From: Galaxea fascicularis
Lineage: Eukaryota; Cnidaria; Anthozoa; Scleractinia; Euphylliidae
Assembly: GCA_948470475.1 (NCBI GenBank)
Contig: OX419341.1
Span: forward strand, 26,184,278 to 26,248,277
Direction: 5' to 3'
DNA length: 64,000 nucleotides
A program made the position numbers and the translations under genes. The stretch's first letter is position 1. Each line of letters begins with the position of its first letter. Shown in pieces: positions 33,893-48,000 of the stretch. The notes under the pieces are model-generated. The model made no database searches. It saw nothing but the letters and a program-made list of their open reading frames with translations, and was not told the DNA's origin.

Positions 33893-36087
33893 AGAGTTAA
33901 TTCTCTGTTCCACCACTTGTATGTGTTTATAGTGCTACGCGGCACAACATACAAATGTAGATCAGTTGCACAACAATTTGAAAGGGAGTCCAGTAGTTTG
34001 TATTCACAGTGGAGTGCTTTTGTTGTAGTTAGTGTTGTTATCCGTTAATACACCATTTTGCTAATGAACAATTCAAGTGAATTGTTGGTAAATCCAGTCC
34101 TTTTTGGGGGCAAATGATCAAAATTAGAATTTGACGTCTACGTTTGTGAATGGCCGTTTGCCCCCACAAAGGACTGGATGTTCCCACAATTAAATTTTAG
34201 CACAAGAACTTACAGTGGGTCTCTTTGAAAATTTATTAACCAGTATGCAACTTCGTGAATTGGTCGATCTAACAAACTTTTTAAAAGAATTGTTCAATTT
34301 TTTAGTACTGACGATTCGCTCTTTATTTTTTTTCTTTCGACTAGAAACGTGAAAACTCTCTCTTCTGAACGGTTCATTCTCTAACAAACAGTTTATATAA
34401 TAACCGTCGTTTTCATTCGGTATCAAAGTGCCCTTGTTATTTCTAGTTTGGTTACAGGGATTGTCTTTTGACTTGATTCCATTAAATTTGTTGCCTTCAG
34501 GATCGCAAGAAGGGCATCAGCTATTCGTCGAGGTAAACAACTTTCATGAATACATTTTCTGAAAACTCTGTGTCAAAAGAAAGCATTTCCACGGGAGGAT
34601 GATTTTCCTGCGTTTGTTGTTTGCCGTTTGTCTGTTTGTGCTAAATTGTCAACCCTTTTAATTTGTTTTGTAATTTTTATTACAGGTCTACCATTATGTC
34701 ACACTTTCGTAAGGTTCGCCAAGTGTCTGTGAAGTTGTAGGTTATCTATTCCTACTGCGGACTTCAGGTGTGCGATTACACGTATTACATATGATTGTCG
34801 TATATTCATTGTCACGTATTCCCTTTGTTTCCCTCTCTGTTATGAAGTTCGACCTTTGTAGGGGGCTTCGAGTCCTCTTGTTGTTTCTCCATGGATGTAC
34901 TTCCTTAATTCTTGTATGAAATAAAATAAATAAAGGTATTTGGGAATTGCGGTAAGTTTTTAAACAAATTCTAAACTTAATATTTTTCGGATTAAAAGCA
35001 TTTTTTTTTTTTTGCGTGATTGTGGAACAGAAGAAAAACCTTAAAAAGGTTTAATATTTAGCATTTCCTGCCGCCTGGACGCAACAAAAACGAATGAACA
35101 AAATTTTGGCAAATCTCAGCCTCAACGTTCTTGTAAAAAAAAGGTTCTTATAAAAAAAGAGTGTATCGGTATTCTCCACGCGGTCTGGCCCCAACGTGGC
35201 AACCGAAAAGCAAAAATTCCTTCATGCTACGAAACAACGGAAGTTTGCGGTATTCTTTTATCAACTGTCCGCGAAATGGCAAAAATTTATGTCAACAAAA
35301 GAGTACTTCGCACTGCTTTATAATTGCTTTGTTGTCACAAAAACCAAACATTCCCTGGAGGCTCAAACATTGAACGGTGTCATTATAATTCATTACAGTT
35401 ATTTTGCTGCAAGTTTCTATTGTGTCTCTCATGATTAAATGTCCAATTGTTGACAGACAGCTGAAGTCTAGCTTTTCCGTCAGCACATTTATGTTTACTG
35501 ATTTCCGAGGTGATCTCTTGACCTACAAAGCTACTTTTTTATGTGGAAGCTTTAAGCGTGATTCCGATACAAGTCGTGACTTCCTTCTAAGTTTACTTCA
35601 CTGTTCCTTGGCGTTGCTAAGATCCGCGACTCAGTGATGACTTGGAGTCGGGTTCGCCGGTTGCAAATTTATACGGAATTGAAGTAGGATGTGCCGAACA
35701 TTAACTAGCAGAGAAAATAGCAACGAAGACTGCTTTCGCTACCGAACTGAAAAGGTTTTACCGTATGACAACTGATCTGGAAGTTGCTATGGAAGCAAAA
35801 GGGATTTGGCGGATATAAATGGTGAGTCAAATTACACGATGTGGTTTTCTGATTTGACAAATACGCGAAAGGAAAAAGTGCGAGTCATTATTAACACATT
35901 AGTTCAACTTATTAGCTCAAACTATGTAGTTAGAAACTTGCCTTTGTTTGATCAAGTATTAGTTTGGTGTTTTATCGTGGTATATCAATCTTACGAAATC
36001 TTGAGTGACAGCGATTAGCACTTCAAGTCGAAACTATCCGTGATCTTGCCGGACAGAGCAACCTAGGCCTGACTGAACTGGTCCCCT
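33893..36087. other. Intergenic stretch upstream of the CNBD2-like gene
   Basis: It holds a small inverted-repeat element (about 34094-34185: ccagtcctttttgggggcaaa / tttgcccccacaaaggactgg) and a repeat at about 35048-35160 that recurs near 42235-42300 (ctcagcctcaacgttctt...aggttct). A GT-donor-like site at about 35820 and an acceptor-like tag at about 36017 could frame untranslated 5' exons of the next gene, but I could not confirm them. Confidence 0.45.
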
Positions 36088-39000
36088 ATGGAACCATTGA
36101 TTCAAGCATCTATCTCGCCTTTCGCCCAAATCATGGACACTAAATCATACGACTTTATTCACAGGATTACAAGTTTGATCTTCAAATCAAAAGCAGGAAT
36201 GGCTTATGACAAATCTGTTATAAATATCGATATCAACTTTGACAACGAAGATCCTTTGCATCCCAAACTACCAAGGCCCGTCGCGCCACGCAAAGATCGC
36301 AAAGACAACATTTCAAGCATTCAGCCTAGCGTAGAGGCCCAGAGAACTTCATTTGAAATACAGAAACGTGTTCAAGAGCTGCAGAAGTTTCGCCGGGATA
36401 GCCAGAGCGCCGTGGAGGCTCCGTTACTAGTTACAGCTCTTATTAAGAGGACTAATCAGCGACTCAACACGATTGAGGTGAGTGCGTGGGTTTTAACAAA
36501 ATTAATACATTCGTCCGTCTCTCTTTTGTAAAGAGTTTACGTAAGCCTCAGTAACTGAAGAATACCGCTGAAGAAATCAGTTGTAACTGGCAGCAAATTG
36601 CTTTGTAAGAAGATCAGAGATCATACAGCTAATCACAAAGTGAGGACTACATGTCCAGTCGGACGGTCGCAGTTTCGATAATTTCACCCTTTTTTTTAAC
36701 TTCTTTCGGTCATTTCTTGACACCGGCTCGAAACAAGTCTTTGTTTCTCTCAATTGAATTTAAGATGTTGAGATCTTGGAGATAAAAATTTGTTTAATCG
36801 ACTGTTGAAACTGGTTACTCGGTTTCTCAACTACAACTTTCACTTAAATGTGCCCAAAAAAAACAATTGATACGATTGAGACTTAACGTTACAACGTTCA
36901 AAAATTAATTTATCAAAAGCAATATAGAAAGCACAGCAACGTTTGGATACATAACGGTTGGCATCACTTATGCGCCGACGATGCTATGAAATGTCACGCA
37001 CCAACAATTTTACATTTAAATTATTTCTCAGATATTAATGATCACACAATAAAAAGAAATTTAACCAGTTTTAACATAGCTCTTAAATGAATTTTTTTCG
37101 CGTGCCTTTTTGTTTTTACATTAGGTACATTTTTTCACGATAGTTATAATCATGCGTTGTTGTGTTACATGCCTGCACAACACAACTCTCGTTAGGGTCG
37201 TGAATTGTAACTTTTTAAGTTACATTCATCAATTTTCAAACCAGAGTAGCAACAAACCATGTCTGATTGTCCACCTGGTTGCAGTGTGAACTTGAACATA
37301 CAACCGGTCTCTCGTCTTAAACACTTTCTTGTTAAACTTTTCTTGTTCCAAACAACATGATAGGAGTCACGATTTGTAATGAATTAACAAGCACGCGACT
37401 TCTGCACACTAAAGCCACTGTTAAAGAAAACGCTAAAATCACTTGTAGTAACGTTGGCAACCTATACAGTTTTGGTTCTTCCTGAATGGGGGAAGACGCA
37501 ATAAGCGAGATGACTCACGGTCTGAACTGTACGTATGTGCATTCCCAAATTAACCTTAGAGCAACTACAGTCCTTAGCAGTCGTGCGCGAAGATGGCGGT
37601 CTCGTGTTGAGTTGCGGTTTAAAGGAATGTTTGCGTTTTGTCAGTAAGGTTACTGGTGGTTCAGAAAGGGTCGATGATTTTCATTACTTAAGATCCTACA
37701 CGGCTGCTTAGCGACTTTATGGATGCCACGTCACGAGAAATGATAAAAATAATAATTTAATAATGTAGTGATTTATATAGTGCTATTACAGTAATTGTTC
37801 ATAGCGCTTTACAACAGTAGTAATTACAATATTTAAAATTAAAACTTAAAAAGTAAAATGAATTTTACAACTCAGTATACTAATGAACGCAATCGAAGCA
37901 AAAAAGGCGAGTTGTATTACATAACTAACTATAAAACTAAAATAAATTATTATTTACAATAGAACTATGCCATGCAATAAAAATGCTTGTTTAAATAACC
38001 CTTGTAGCATTACTTAGTGAGAGCGGTAATCCGTTCCAAAGTTTGGGACGCGCAATGGAGAACGCTCTGTCACCGTTCGTGACTGTCCTCGATTAGACCT
38101 AGGAACAGCAGTTCTTGTGAACACGATCGTTATGTGCGATCGTAATGTTGCATAACAACGTCGATTCAACAGAACCGATAAACAGCTAGGAGCAAAACCA
38201 TTGAGTGATTTATAAATCAATAATAGAAACTTAAAAGTAATACGTTGAGAAACAGGTAGCCAGTGAAGCGAATGGAAATGAAAATTTCACCGGATGGTTC
38301 TGGATATTAGTACAAGTAATAAATTGACTGAATATGAGAACGACTTTTTAAATCAACTCGCGCGCTTTGCCGGATCAACGCGTGCGTCATCACTCTTGTT
38401 TTCGCCGTTTCTTTATCATAGTGCGCGGGGTGAGCAACATGAAGGAGTATGGGTTCTTTAGACACAACTACTTTGCAATTGAAAAGTTGTCATTCTTGTG
38501 TGTCCGGCCGGGTGTACTTAGCAGAATCACACAAATCCCCTCTCTCACTACACGGTTTTTATAACAGAATCGCGGGCGCATCGAGCCTAGGCTGCTGCAG
38601 GGTGATACGGAAGAGATGTGAATCAGGGTGAACCAATAAAAACTCACAGCAGATGTTAATAGCTGGCACCAAGCACGGGAAAAATCGTGGTTGAGAAAGT
38701 GGCCCGAGTTTTTCTACCAATCGCAGAGTGAAGTATAGCAAAACCGAAACTAACACAAATTATTTCAGACATCAACTTACCGCTTTGGGGTCTTCATAAA
38801 CCATTTCACTCACACCTGGAACTGTCATGGGAAATTTTTTGTTCTTTTGGACGTATCTAAGGAAATTTCCAGGAGGCAATTCCAGTCTTTCCGGTGGGAC
38901 AGCCATTTCCTCAAAGGCCAAGCCGCACCTTCCCTGGGACATGCTTGTTAATGGTGTCTTTACACTTTCTTCGAATCCAATCCTCCCATTTACTCTTACT

Positions 39001-42000
39001 TCGCTAAAATTCTTATAAACTTGATTCCCTGGAAACAGTTTGAATAAATACAATTTGTGGCAACTTTTGTGATCATAAAAAATATTCATGTTGCCTCTAC
39101 TTGAATTTTTTCTTTTCACTCTTTTTTTTCAGGAGAGGAGTCCCTCGCAGCTATCGGTAAGTGGTACCACAGTTTCTAACCATAATCATATATATATAAG
39201 GCTCGTTTCAAACGTTGTTTTCGACTGTAGCACGACTCAAGCCCGTGCACGTCTTGGTTTCAGATGTCGAATTTAATTCAGTCGAATTAGAAGCTGTTAC
39301 TGTAAACATTCGTCAAACCATAACAAACCGGATTTGCTGACTTTTAAGATGTATTTATCATTTATGAATCGAGTTCGACACGGCAGAGCACGACGTGTGA
39401 AACCAAGCCGTGCTACCGCCCCGTGAGCACGGCAACCTCTGCCGTGCTACACGGCAGCAGCACGACGTTTCAAATGGGCCTAAGATAATTGAAATTATAT
39501 TCAAAGTCCAGCAGTGGAATATGTATGTCGTGACCAGAACGTAAGAATGTTGTCATTGGGATTAGATGGTTATAACGAGCTTAGCGTCGTATAGTTACGT
39601 GCTTGGTCAATCGGTAAAGTTTTGTGCACGCCTTCTCGAAATAAATCGTGCTATCGAACACTCAAACCGTACACAAGAGGTCACGGAATTTTTCTAGGCA
39701 AGCACTGGCTTACTTTCTATTAAAGTCCTTGGCATTCAACTCTTTTCAGTTTCGGCCGCCAGTTAATTAGTTATTTGGCTGTAGCTTCTTTGCAATTACA
39801 CAACCCTAGCGCCCAATTAGATGTCAACGTAAGCGAAAACTCCATTAGTTCATTATTTTGTAGACACGGTGAGGGAATTCTTAAAAAGCTCAAAAGGCCC
39901 TTTCAGTACGATTACACCCGATTCATTCATGCGGCACAGCATAACTGAAACACCCTTTAGACATACTAACATATAACATGAATGTTGCGCTAATCAATTC
40001 GGTGTCAATCGTCTGTGTATTAAACACAATCTTGTAACAATGATTTTTGAACAGCATGTCCACTTCTGAAAAAAATATGCAAAAATGTAGTTCATTCTCA
40101 TCGGTAATCCAATATAACTTCCGCCTCTAACGAAAAACAAAACAAAAATTGAAGAGGAATTCAAAAGTAGCGGTAAATTTATTATTCTCTTAACTTGCCA
40201 AAAAAGGAGGTGACACGAATTTTAACCTTTGTGTTTATCTGAATAGTCCTATCTGGTTATATTTTACTCAGGAGATTAGTTTGCGGTATTTGGTAATAAT
40301 TGTTAATACCAGCCGACATGATAAAAGATTTCCTACGATGTTTTTAATTTCCGTTGTTCAAAAGCCCGTTTGAAGAACTTGCATCATTCAACGTCGCAGC
40401 TTCTTTAATTGTAACAAATCCACATGAGAACCAACGGGATATCAGCTGCACAAATAATCTTCGGCATATTCTTTCATGTCATAATATTTACAGTTGTCTC
40501 AGAAATGCGACTTTATGATGTTTGGCTAGAATTATTTGTTAACATATTAAAAACGAGACCCCGCGAAAATTTGCATTTGCAGACATGAGAAAGGTAAGCC
40601 AACTCAACTCTTTCTTTCTTCTTCACATAGATTCTCACCCAAAGCTAAGAAAATACACGTTAAGCGTTAAGCGTGCCAAAAAAAAAAAACGAACATCTAT
40701 ATTCGCTGAACGTCTTTTTCTTTAAAGAAAAAAAAGCTCATATACCAAATGTCTTGAAAGCTTTCAACCTCACCGAATGTTGCATTTATCATGATCTTAA
40801 CTTCAACGAAAAACACAAAACGTGAGTATTGTCATTCTACGCGTATTTTTCCTGATTTCAGGCTTTGGAAAAGTTCACCTGGGCGGCAAGAGTGGTCCAT
40901 GTCCTTGTTTCGTCCTGTATGAGGTGGAGAAGGTATTGAAATTCTTGTAAAAATTGTAGTTAACTATCAAATCATCTTAACTTGCTTGTTCGTTGATACA
41001 GTCAAATGATTATAGCAGCCGGGTTCGGTTCATTTCTGCCTAACCACAAATCGCAGTCATAGCAAAAGTGTTCATCAATCATCAAAAAGTTGAATTTTGT
41101 AACTCAGATAAGTATTTTTGACGGTTTATGTCATGACCTCGCTTTCTCGGTGGATGGCGACAGAAGGCAATGAGCTTACGACTCCACGCTGTGAACCAAA
41201 CTTAAAATTTACTTTGACCAAAGAAACAGTACATGGAATTTTGTATTTCACTTCAAAACTGCTCGAGTACGAAACGACACCTTCGAAATTTGAATGTTCG
41301 TAGGTACTGCCTTTGCTGCTTATACATACTTCCCTTTTTGAAAGAAGAAGTTCACACTTTGTGGTCGCTGTGTGTTTTGTTTTCGTTGTTCTTGTTGTTG
41401 TTGCTTGGTATTGCTTTATTTTGCTTTTGACGAAACTAATTAAAGTCTCAATCGAAGAGAGAATAATGTTTTGTAGCAATGAAAAAAACGTCTGTTAGTA
41501 TGTTGAATAAAGCTCGCTCACTTGTGCTTGTACTGTTACTGCTACTGCTAAAAATTCAGGTGTACTATTCATTAACTGCCTTAGAAAATAAACCGTCATT
41601 CCGCCAGCAATATGTGCTAACAATTAAGGCTGTCAACTTTCGTTCGTCTTCCCTGCTTTCACCTCCGTTGGAGTTATTCAGTTCAGATCTGTTTGTTTAC
41701 CAAAAAGCTATTCGGTTTTGTTGTACACAGGTACAAGAGGCCCGATGGTATCAATAAAAGTAATGTGTCCCCCTCTCACTCCGGAAAGAGAAAAAGCAGT
41801 CAAAAGAATGGAAGAGGAATCGGTTTTGATTCAAGGTCATTTAAAGGAAAAAGCAAGGTAATATTATACATCTGTCAGAACAGGATAAGTTTCTTTCAAA
41901 CGTCTAATTTTGGAGCTGAGGCTTGACATTCGTATCCGCTTTTTCGCGATTTGAGCCTGAAAACGTTCCTTAAGGTGTTCTTAAGTTACATGGTATAACT

Positions 42001-45000
42001 CGATGTCGCGTCAACCAACTGCTGGTAAATTTAGCTTTACCGTAAAGCATTGAAAAAGCATTGAACATAGAGGTTCACAACGCGACATAAAGTCACCAGA
42101 TTTTGCAGTCAAAACGCAGAAAAGTTCTTTTGTACATAGTATACTACTCGTTTGAAAAAATAAATGAGAAAAATAAAGATGTTCTTAACTGACTCTCAGC
42201 CTGAGTTATGTTTCAAGCATCAGGTTCTTGAAATTTGAGTTAATCTCAGCCTCAACGTTCTTTTATAAAAGGTTCTCATGAAAAAAAAAAAGTGTTTCTT
42301 GACACACAAAAACCTTCCTGTCATAAAATCACCTGTAGTCCAACATCCGATCACCAGCCAGAACAAAACAATTCTCAGTTTTGCCGACCAGTGAGATGCA
42401 ATCTGAGCTTATGAGTGATTTTAACAGCCAGCGAAAAGCAGCTCCCTTTTGGGGCTTTTAGTGAATCCTTCCTGGCTTATTTTTTATGGCCCAATTATTT
42501 TTTTTAATAGATCTCTGATGAACTGCGTCAAATTTTGACATCGCTGCCTAAAGTGAGAACAAATGAAGGGCTTAAAAAGGTAAGGATCGACTTACGTATT
42601 TTCTATTTATTCCAATTCTTTATTTAGCTACGTCCTGCTCTTCATTCTCGTCTTTCTTAGGTTCAGAGGCTGTGTCGGGGTACCCGTGCGTTCATGATAT
42701 TTCCACTGGAGAGAGAAGCAGATCTGTCACGTTGTGTTGCCTATGAGAGGTGAGTATCTGAACCAATTAGCGTTCTTTGTGTCTAGTGAACCTTGTACGC
42801 CTTAATGAGAATGCGGCTTTTTTCCATCGCAGAGCATAGTCAAGTGACGCATTGTTCCAACTTTGCCGTCTTGGGGCCAGATTCGGCAAGCCCTCTCATT
42901 AAGTTAAGATGTCTCCTCAGTATTGTTTTCTTACGATAGCCCATTGTTTTGAACGCGCTAGAAAACAATACTTAGGATACATCACAACTTAGGATGACTT
43001 CGTGAATCTGGTTGGCCGTAAGGTCCGGAACGTGTGATTGTATTCTTCGTTCCTTCGTTCATCCATATATATGTATTCCTCCATTCATCGCCCACTAATT
43101 TGCCCAACTTTCTCCTATTCTTGAAGTTGCATGTTTAGTTCAGTTACCTGTTTATTTTCAGATATGATAATGGCCGAGTCCTAGCCTGTCAGGGGCGGGT
43201 ACCGGAGCGGTTTTATTATGTTCTGTCTGGGAGAGGTAATGCCTGTTATTCTCCTCATATTTTATTGTTGACAAAGAACAAACCCGGGTTCAAAATGAAG
43301 CATTGAAGAGACGAGAAAGTTAAGCGCTAAGAGCGGTGTATAAAACCAGATCTGCAGCCTATCAAGAACTGCTAGACCGCGCCGAACTACCGACGTTGTA
43401 CAATCCGAACTTCTTTTTGTAATGAACGACGTTGTGTACTCCGTTGATTGTTGTTGAACTTATAAACCTGTCACAAACTTGATGCCACTGTTTCCTGTTC
43501 ATTACGCACTAGTGAGTAAAGTTTGCGTATATGACTTGGCAGCCGGTGTCACCAAGATGTCGTTTGGAGAACTGATACAAGGGAACACGACTGATGTAAG
43601 TTGCTAACATTAGTCGCCATTCGTATTTGTTCTGCTATACACACGTTACGTTTCTTTTAGGTTAAAAAGATGAACTGTACCTTCTAACTAACCGGCGTTA
43701 TTCTAAGGACATGTGGACAACACCTTAATTGCTCTCTTTATAATCAGAAACATTGCGATATTTTCTAACTTTTTGAAATCTCGTTGTACTGGAAAACGTC
43801 CTGTAACATCCCTCTTGCTAACCAATTCATGCACTTTGGACTCATGCAGGACGTTTTAAGTCGAACTAGGGGTATTTTAAAATGGGTTTTGCTGCGTATA
43901 CAATTCAACGGCAAAATGGAAATGGAATTCTTGGTTTTTTGTTTGGAACAATCTAAGGGAGGGCGTTCTTTTAAGTAAAGCAAACTGCTTTCGAGGGCGA
44001 TTGAACTTTAAACCTTGATAAAAGACCTGTTCATAATTACTAGCAATCTTGATCCGTTGTTTTTTATTATTATTGTTGAAGCCTGTGGAATTAATAGATG
44101 GTACTCCAAGGGAACACTCACTGGTTTGTAAGGGACCCGTTGAGGTACTTGTGCTGGATAAAGAGGTGCGTTTTCAGGTCTAAGTATTTTTTCTAAGGGC
44201 AATGCATCAACAGTCCTATTCAGTATCGATTACTGCTGAGATAGAGTCTCGGATAATTTTTTGTTCCTTTGAGAACCTTCTGAAACATGTTCTATACAAT
44301 CGTTCACTTTCTGTTTACCAAAATAGAAAAATAAGCCAAAACAATGCACCCTCCATGATACCGTCTTTTAATTTTGTTGTTCTTTTCTGCGTAGACATAA
44401 CGGCTGAGGATGCTAAATAATCTGTATACTTCTTGACAGGATAAAACTTAAATTCAAGATTTTCATAGGCTGTGATGTTTTTAATTCAAGTCCTTTCTCT
44501 AAAGTGATCATCTTAATTGCTCTGAATGATTGTTTTGGTTGTTTGTATGAGTCGGTATTGATTTGTAACGGAAAATAGTTATTAACAGTGTTTGAGCCTC
44601 ATAACACCATCCTGCCTTACTTTGATTTTGACTTATTGCCAAATCAAGATTCTAGTCACGTTCTTGTTCCTATAACTTCCGAGGAGTTTTTGGGCTCGAG
44701 AAGCATTTCCCTAATCAATGTTCCATCGATTGGTGGTGGTGTTTATTGGAAACTAGCCAACGTTTATCCTTAAGTCCTGGCCAAACGGAGTCGCAAGTAG
44801 ACCGGCAGGTTTTCAACTTGCGTCTACTTGCGAGTCCGCTTGTCCGAAAGAGAACGAATCTCTACTAATGAACTTCAAATTGTGCGAGTAAAAGAGTTCG
44901 AAAAACGTTCGACAAGCAACTACAAAACGGGCAATAACGCAAAAGCGCACTCTTTTATTCAAAATATACTACAATTAAGGTTTTGCCTCAATTCTAATAG

Positions 45001-48000
45001 CCAACAAGGGCTAAACTAACTAATGTAAAACAAAAGATACCTTTGTCTAATCGGCAATTGTTTGTGTGTTCTAATCATGTGTGAAATGAAAGGCTTCTCA
45101 ATCAACCATGCCATCAATTCGACATAATTGCTTTTCATCCCACAAAAAATGATAATTTATCAGTGAACGACGTATGCCTCAACGTTCTATCTCAAATTGC
45201 CAGACAGGTAACGAGACGACCACCGTTACATCGACAGTGTAGTCAACACAACATATTGATGAGTCGTTCAGGTAGTATATTTAAATTAACAAGGATATAT
45301 ATCACTGAACTTTCATTGCAGGACTTCATGGAACTTATGAATACTAGCCCAGACAGTGGACTGCCCATAGAAATACTGAGGTAATCTTTACTTGAAAAGA
45401 TCTTGGTCAAAGTAGAGGAAGCTAATCGCGCGTTGGTTGCTTCGGTATTCAATCGAACTTACACCAAGAGAGTGAATCATGGCTCAGATCCAAGTTCCAT
45501 GGCTCGTGAGAAGCGAGCAACAAACGCAGGAAGTTAAACGCACAAAGCGAAAGAGCAAACAAGCAAATAGTAGCCTAAAATATTTCGCAATCCGAAGAAG
45601 CAAAGTGTGCTTTAGATAACAGCCTTTTTTACTGTTAAGTTAAGATAATAGTGCCTTTCTTGAAGGCATACGGAAATGAACTTTCGCCAGCTCAGTTCTG
45701 CGGTTTGAAATACGCTATCCTGGTACGCTATCCTGGTAGCCGTAAACGCTCAACCTTCACAATGTCTTGAAAATCAAGTGGTTAAAGTCAGAAAGCGAAG
45801 ATTCCGTGGGTTTTAAGAGTATAGCCGACCAGTCGGCCTTTGCTCATTGTCGTTTGGTATATATCAAGTGGCAAACAGTGATCAAAGAGGCCTTGTGTTT
45901 CAACATCTGCTTACTATAGTATTTCCAATATATATATATGTATTTTTTTTTTGTCGTGTGTACAGAACTTCATTCCTTGCTGCTTAAACGCAAAGTTCTC
46001 TTTGTTTTAGTCGGATTTGTCTTCTGCAAAGCAATTTGCATATTGTGTAATTTTTATTGAAGAGCAAAAATTAATTGCTTAATAAGTGACAACACACGAC
46101 AAAAGAGCAGCAGACGCCGATGTTGCAAAACTGTATATTACCATAAAACGTCGTTTTTCAATTACTTTGATACGTTAGAATTAGGTTGACAGTAACCATT
46201 TTCCAAATGTAGGTGCCCCTGTACAGCTCAATTCAGTTGCAAACTGACCGTCTTATGCCCCTCTGTCCCTTCATGGCCAAAAACAGAAAGACCGCAAGGG
46301 AAACTACTTACACTGATTCTAATGGCTTTATTCTTTAATCTTTGTCAGGTCCATAGAGCTTTTTCGCAACTTTCCACTAGAAAAGTTCTTTGACGAGAAA
46401 GACGCCATCGTAACCAAATATTTTGCGTGAGTATAGATTTAGGATAATTAGCGTATTGTGTCAGCTCGCGATCGGACCCTGACATACGGAAATTCTTGAA
46501 AATCTTCGTATTCTGCTTCTAATGCTTCGGCTGATGATGCTACTACTGCTACTACTACTACTACTAAAAATGACTGTGATGGTAATGTTTATGATGACAA
46601 CGATAATATGGTATTTTTTTAGATTATGACTGAGCTAACACTTCTTATTACAACACTTAACATCTTTGTCTTTTTTGTCGTGAATGTTTGTTGTAGGAAG
46701 GACACGGTAATCGTCAAGGACAGCAATGACACACCCTACTTCTTTATCGTCAAATCGGTAACAACACCTGGTTAATTTCGTTGGTTCTAATGCTGATTTT
46801 AATTTCGGTTGAATATCTAGTATATGAGAAATCTTTTAAGATGCAATTAAATGATTGACTGTTTACGAAACTTACACCCTTTGTTTTTGGTGCATTTATC
46901 TTGGTCATTAAAGGGGAGATGTAAGGTTGTTAGGAAGCAAGATGTTCTTGATATGAGCAAGACTACTAAGCTACCCAACATTGCCACAGTGACGAGAAAT
47001 TCATCGCGTAAGTTTCGCACTCTTGTAATTCCTTTCCCTACGGTATTAGTGGTGTCTTTTTAGCTTTTCATGAAAGAACTTAAATTAACATTTTCGTTAC
47101 GTCCCAACGTCAGGCTAATTTTGTTACCTGCACTGGAAATAAAAAATAGGTTCGTAATGCGTACATGTGTGGCTTACTAGATCACGTGAAAGGCGCTCGA
47201 CTCTTGTGGACAAATAAATAGATCCGATCGTGCCATAATGTGGCTACACACTTCGTGAAAGCCACACAAAAAATTGGGCGTACTTCGATTAATTAAAGAA
47301 AGAACGTCAGTGAAGTTTAACATTACAATATGAATTCAAACAGACCAGCTAAACACATCATCGCTTCTGGATTCGTAACTCTAAAAAGATTGACGCCAAA
47401 AGAGACTCTTTTCCCTAACCCTACTAATGTACGAGTTTTGTATTGAAACAAGAAGTTACCTGTGTCTGTGTAATAATTGTCTCGCATACTTTACAGGCTC
47501 AACTCCCGGCAAAAACCCAGCAAGTTTATTAGAGGTATTTATATAACATAACCCCTTATATTACTGTTCAAAAGAAGCTAGACTAATCAATTTTCTTGAT
47601 GCCTGGTAAGATCTCATGTGAGCTTTCAAAACTGAGTAAATCGTTTTCTTTAAGAAACCAGAGACGGTACCCTAGATCATGAAATGAAACTAGAGATTAT
47701 GCGTGCATCTCTGTGCGATTAAAACGTTGGAAAACCTAAGGAAGCCACGAAACAATTCTTTTTTAGCTATTCGAGGTCGTGGAAGAATCAGATACTGATT
47801 AATTTACTTGTTTCCCACAGCTTACCCACTGCTTCTCCAAACAGACGACGCCTCGATTTGAAAGCGACAAGAGAATAGCAGGTGAGTTAACAGCTCGAGG
47901 TGACAGAAAACAGCTCGAGGGAGGGCTCTCGCGCTCAAATTCCCCATATTTTGTTTTTTCAGACAAACGATTGAATCACAACATAAAACTTAATGACGAC

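Noticed and set aside
34190..34426. 78-codon minus-strand ORF
   Set aside because: Lysine/serine-rich, no splice partners in phase and no recognisable motif; probably chance in AT-rich DNA.
36018..36142. Second open frame just upstream of and overlapping the CNBD2-like start (ALQVETIRDLAGQSN...)
   Set aside because: It looks coding-like and follows an acceptor-like tag, but it ends in TAA at about 36142 in a different frame, and I could not connect it to a start codon or to the next exon. It may be part of an unseen 5' exon or decayed sequence.
40585..40595. 11-base microexon candidate (acatgagaaag between cag and gtaagc)
   Set aside because: Its length is not a multiple of three and both neighbouring exons are phase 0, so including it would break the CNBD2-like frame.
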